Shown here piece after piece: positions 14,367 through 14,491 of a stretch of DNA of 14,491 nucleotides. The notes beneath the pieces were generated by a model. It saw only the letters and a list, made by a program, of their open reading frames with translations, searched no databases and was not told the origin of the DNA. A program made the translations under genes and the position numbers. The DNA comes from CAZTCJ01 sp964612085 (lineage in GTDB: Bacteria > Pseudomonadota > Alphaproteobacteria > JAJFIK01), in assembly GCA_964612085.1 (NCBI GenBank), contig CAZTCJ010000091.1, positions 1-14,491 on the forward strand, written 5' to 3'. The first letter of the stretch is position 1. Each line of letters opens with the position of its first letter.

Positions 14367-14398
14367 GCCAAAGCATGCGGATGTCCAAGAATTGCGGG

Positions 14399-14427
14399 AC
14401 TATACCGGGTGCGTGTCCGTTTGGAAA
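14399..14427 (-). promoter_or_regulatory. Putative promoter of yajC-secD-secF
   Basis: On the minus strand TTTCCA (-35, 4 of 6) and TATAGT (-10, 5 of 6) are separated by exactly 17 bases, placing the transcript start about 80 bases upstream of the yajC ATG. Confidence 0.5.
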
Positions 14428-14461
14428 TGCAAACTGGCGGGGTAAGGCCAGCCGTGGTTCC

Positions 14462-14491
14462 CTAGGGTCCAAACTCAATCACCAGTGCGGC
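14462..14491 (-). other. Possible last codons of an upstream gene at the window edge
   Basis: Nine codons followed by TAG (AALVIEFGP then stop at 14462-14464) could be the C-terminus of a minus-strand gene entering from the right. Thirty bases are too few to identify it or to exclude chance. Confidence 0.2.

Noticed and set aside
14312..14491. Possible export-sensing arrest peptide (as in ApdP or SecM/VemP-type control) upstream of yajC-secDF
   Set aside because: No short frame with its own ribosome binding site, signal peptide and an RAPP/RAPG-like arrest motif was found in the leader.
1..14491. CRISPR array, tRNA or rRNA genes, insertion sequence, prophage or toxin-antitoxin pair
   Set aside because: No regularly spaced repeats, cloverleaf-like sequence, transposase or integrase motifs, or small paired genes were seen on either strand.

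Overview
The window reads as an ordinary stretch of chromosome from a GC-rich alphaproteobacterium. Three things point there: a perfect GAAC-N7-GAAC SOS (LexA) box between divergent uvrA and ssb; a folate-dependent TrmFO tRNA methyltransferase, which among Proteobacteria is mainly an alphaproteobacterial gene; and yajC-secD-secF followed at a distance by a squalene/phytoene-synthase-like gene and trmFO. There are no rRNA or tRNA genes, no CRISPR array, no transposase and no phage gene. Genus and species cannot be read from the sequence.

Layout, left to right. (1) 1-927: the 5' end of uvrA (minus) and complete ssb (plus) diverge around the SOS box. (2) 1008-2108: a polytopic membrane protein of unknown function (minus) with its own terminator. 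(3) 2236-3636: trmFO (plus), whose stop codon directly abuts the stop codon of the next, convergent gene. (4) 3637-5277: a secreted or membrane-anchored protein of unknown function with a beta-helix-like repeat region (minus). (5) 5434-6363: a TraB/GumN-family protein with signal peptide (minus), ending in a strong terminator. (6) 6474-7349: a squalene/phytoene-synthase-like protein of the NDUFAF6 type (minus). (7) 7468-8837: two tandem paralogous secreted proteins (minus); the upstream one carries a PEP-CTERM sorting tail and the downstream one lacks it. (8) 9175-9774: an iron-type superoxide dismutase (plus) with a strong terminator. (9) 9853-14311: a minus-strand cluster yajC-secD-secF followed by a CAP-domain secreted protein and a small exported protein of unknown function.

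Functionally the window combines DNA repair and replication (UvrA, SSB), tRNA modification (TrmFO), the SecDF-YajC accessory complex that drives late steps of protein export, and a notable number of exported proteins (CAP protein, the small exported protein, the PEP-CTERM pair, TraB/GumN, the beta-helix protein). No coherent new defence or biosynthetic system is visible. The items most worth a second look are the PEP-CTERM pair in which one copy lost or never had its anchor, the beta-helix membrane protein, an enlarged SecF periplasmic domain that appears to contain an internal duplication, and the absence of a Mth938/NDUFAF3-like gene from the sec-to-squalene-synthase neighbourhood.
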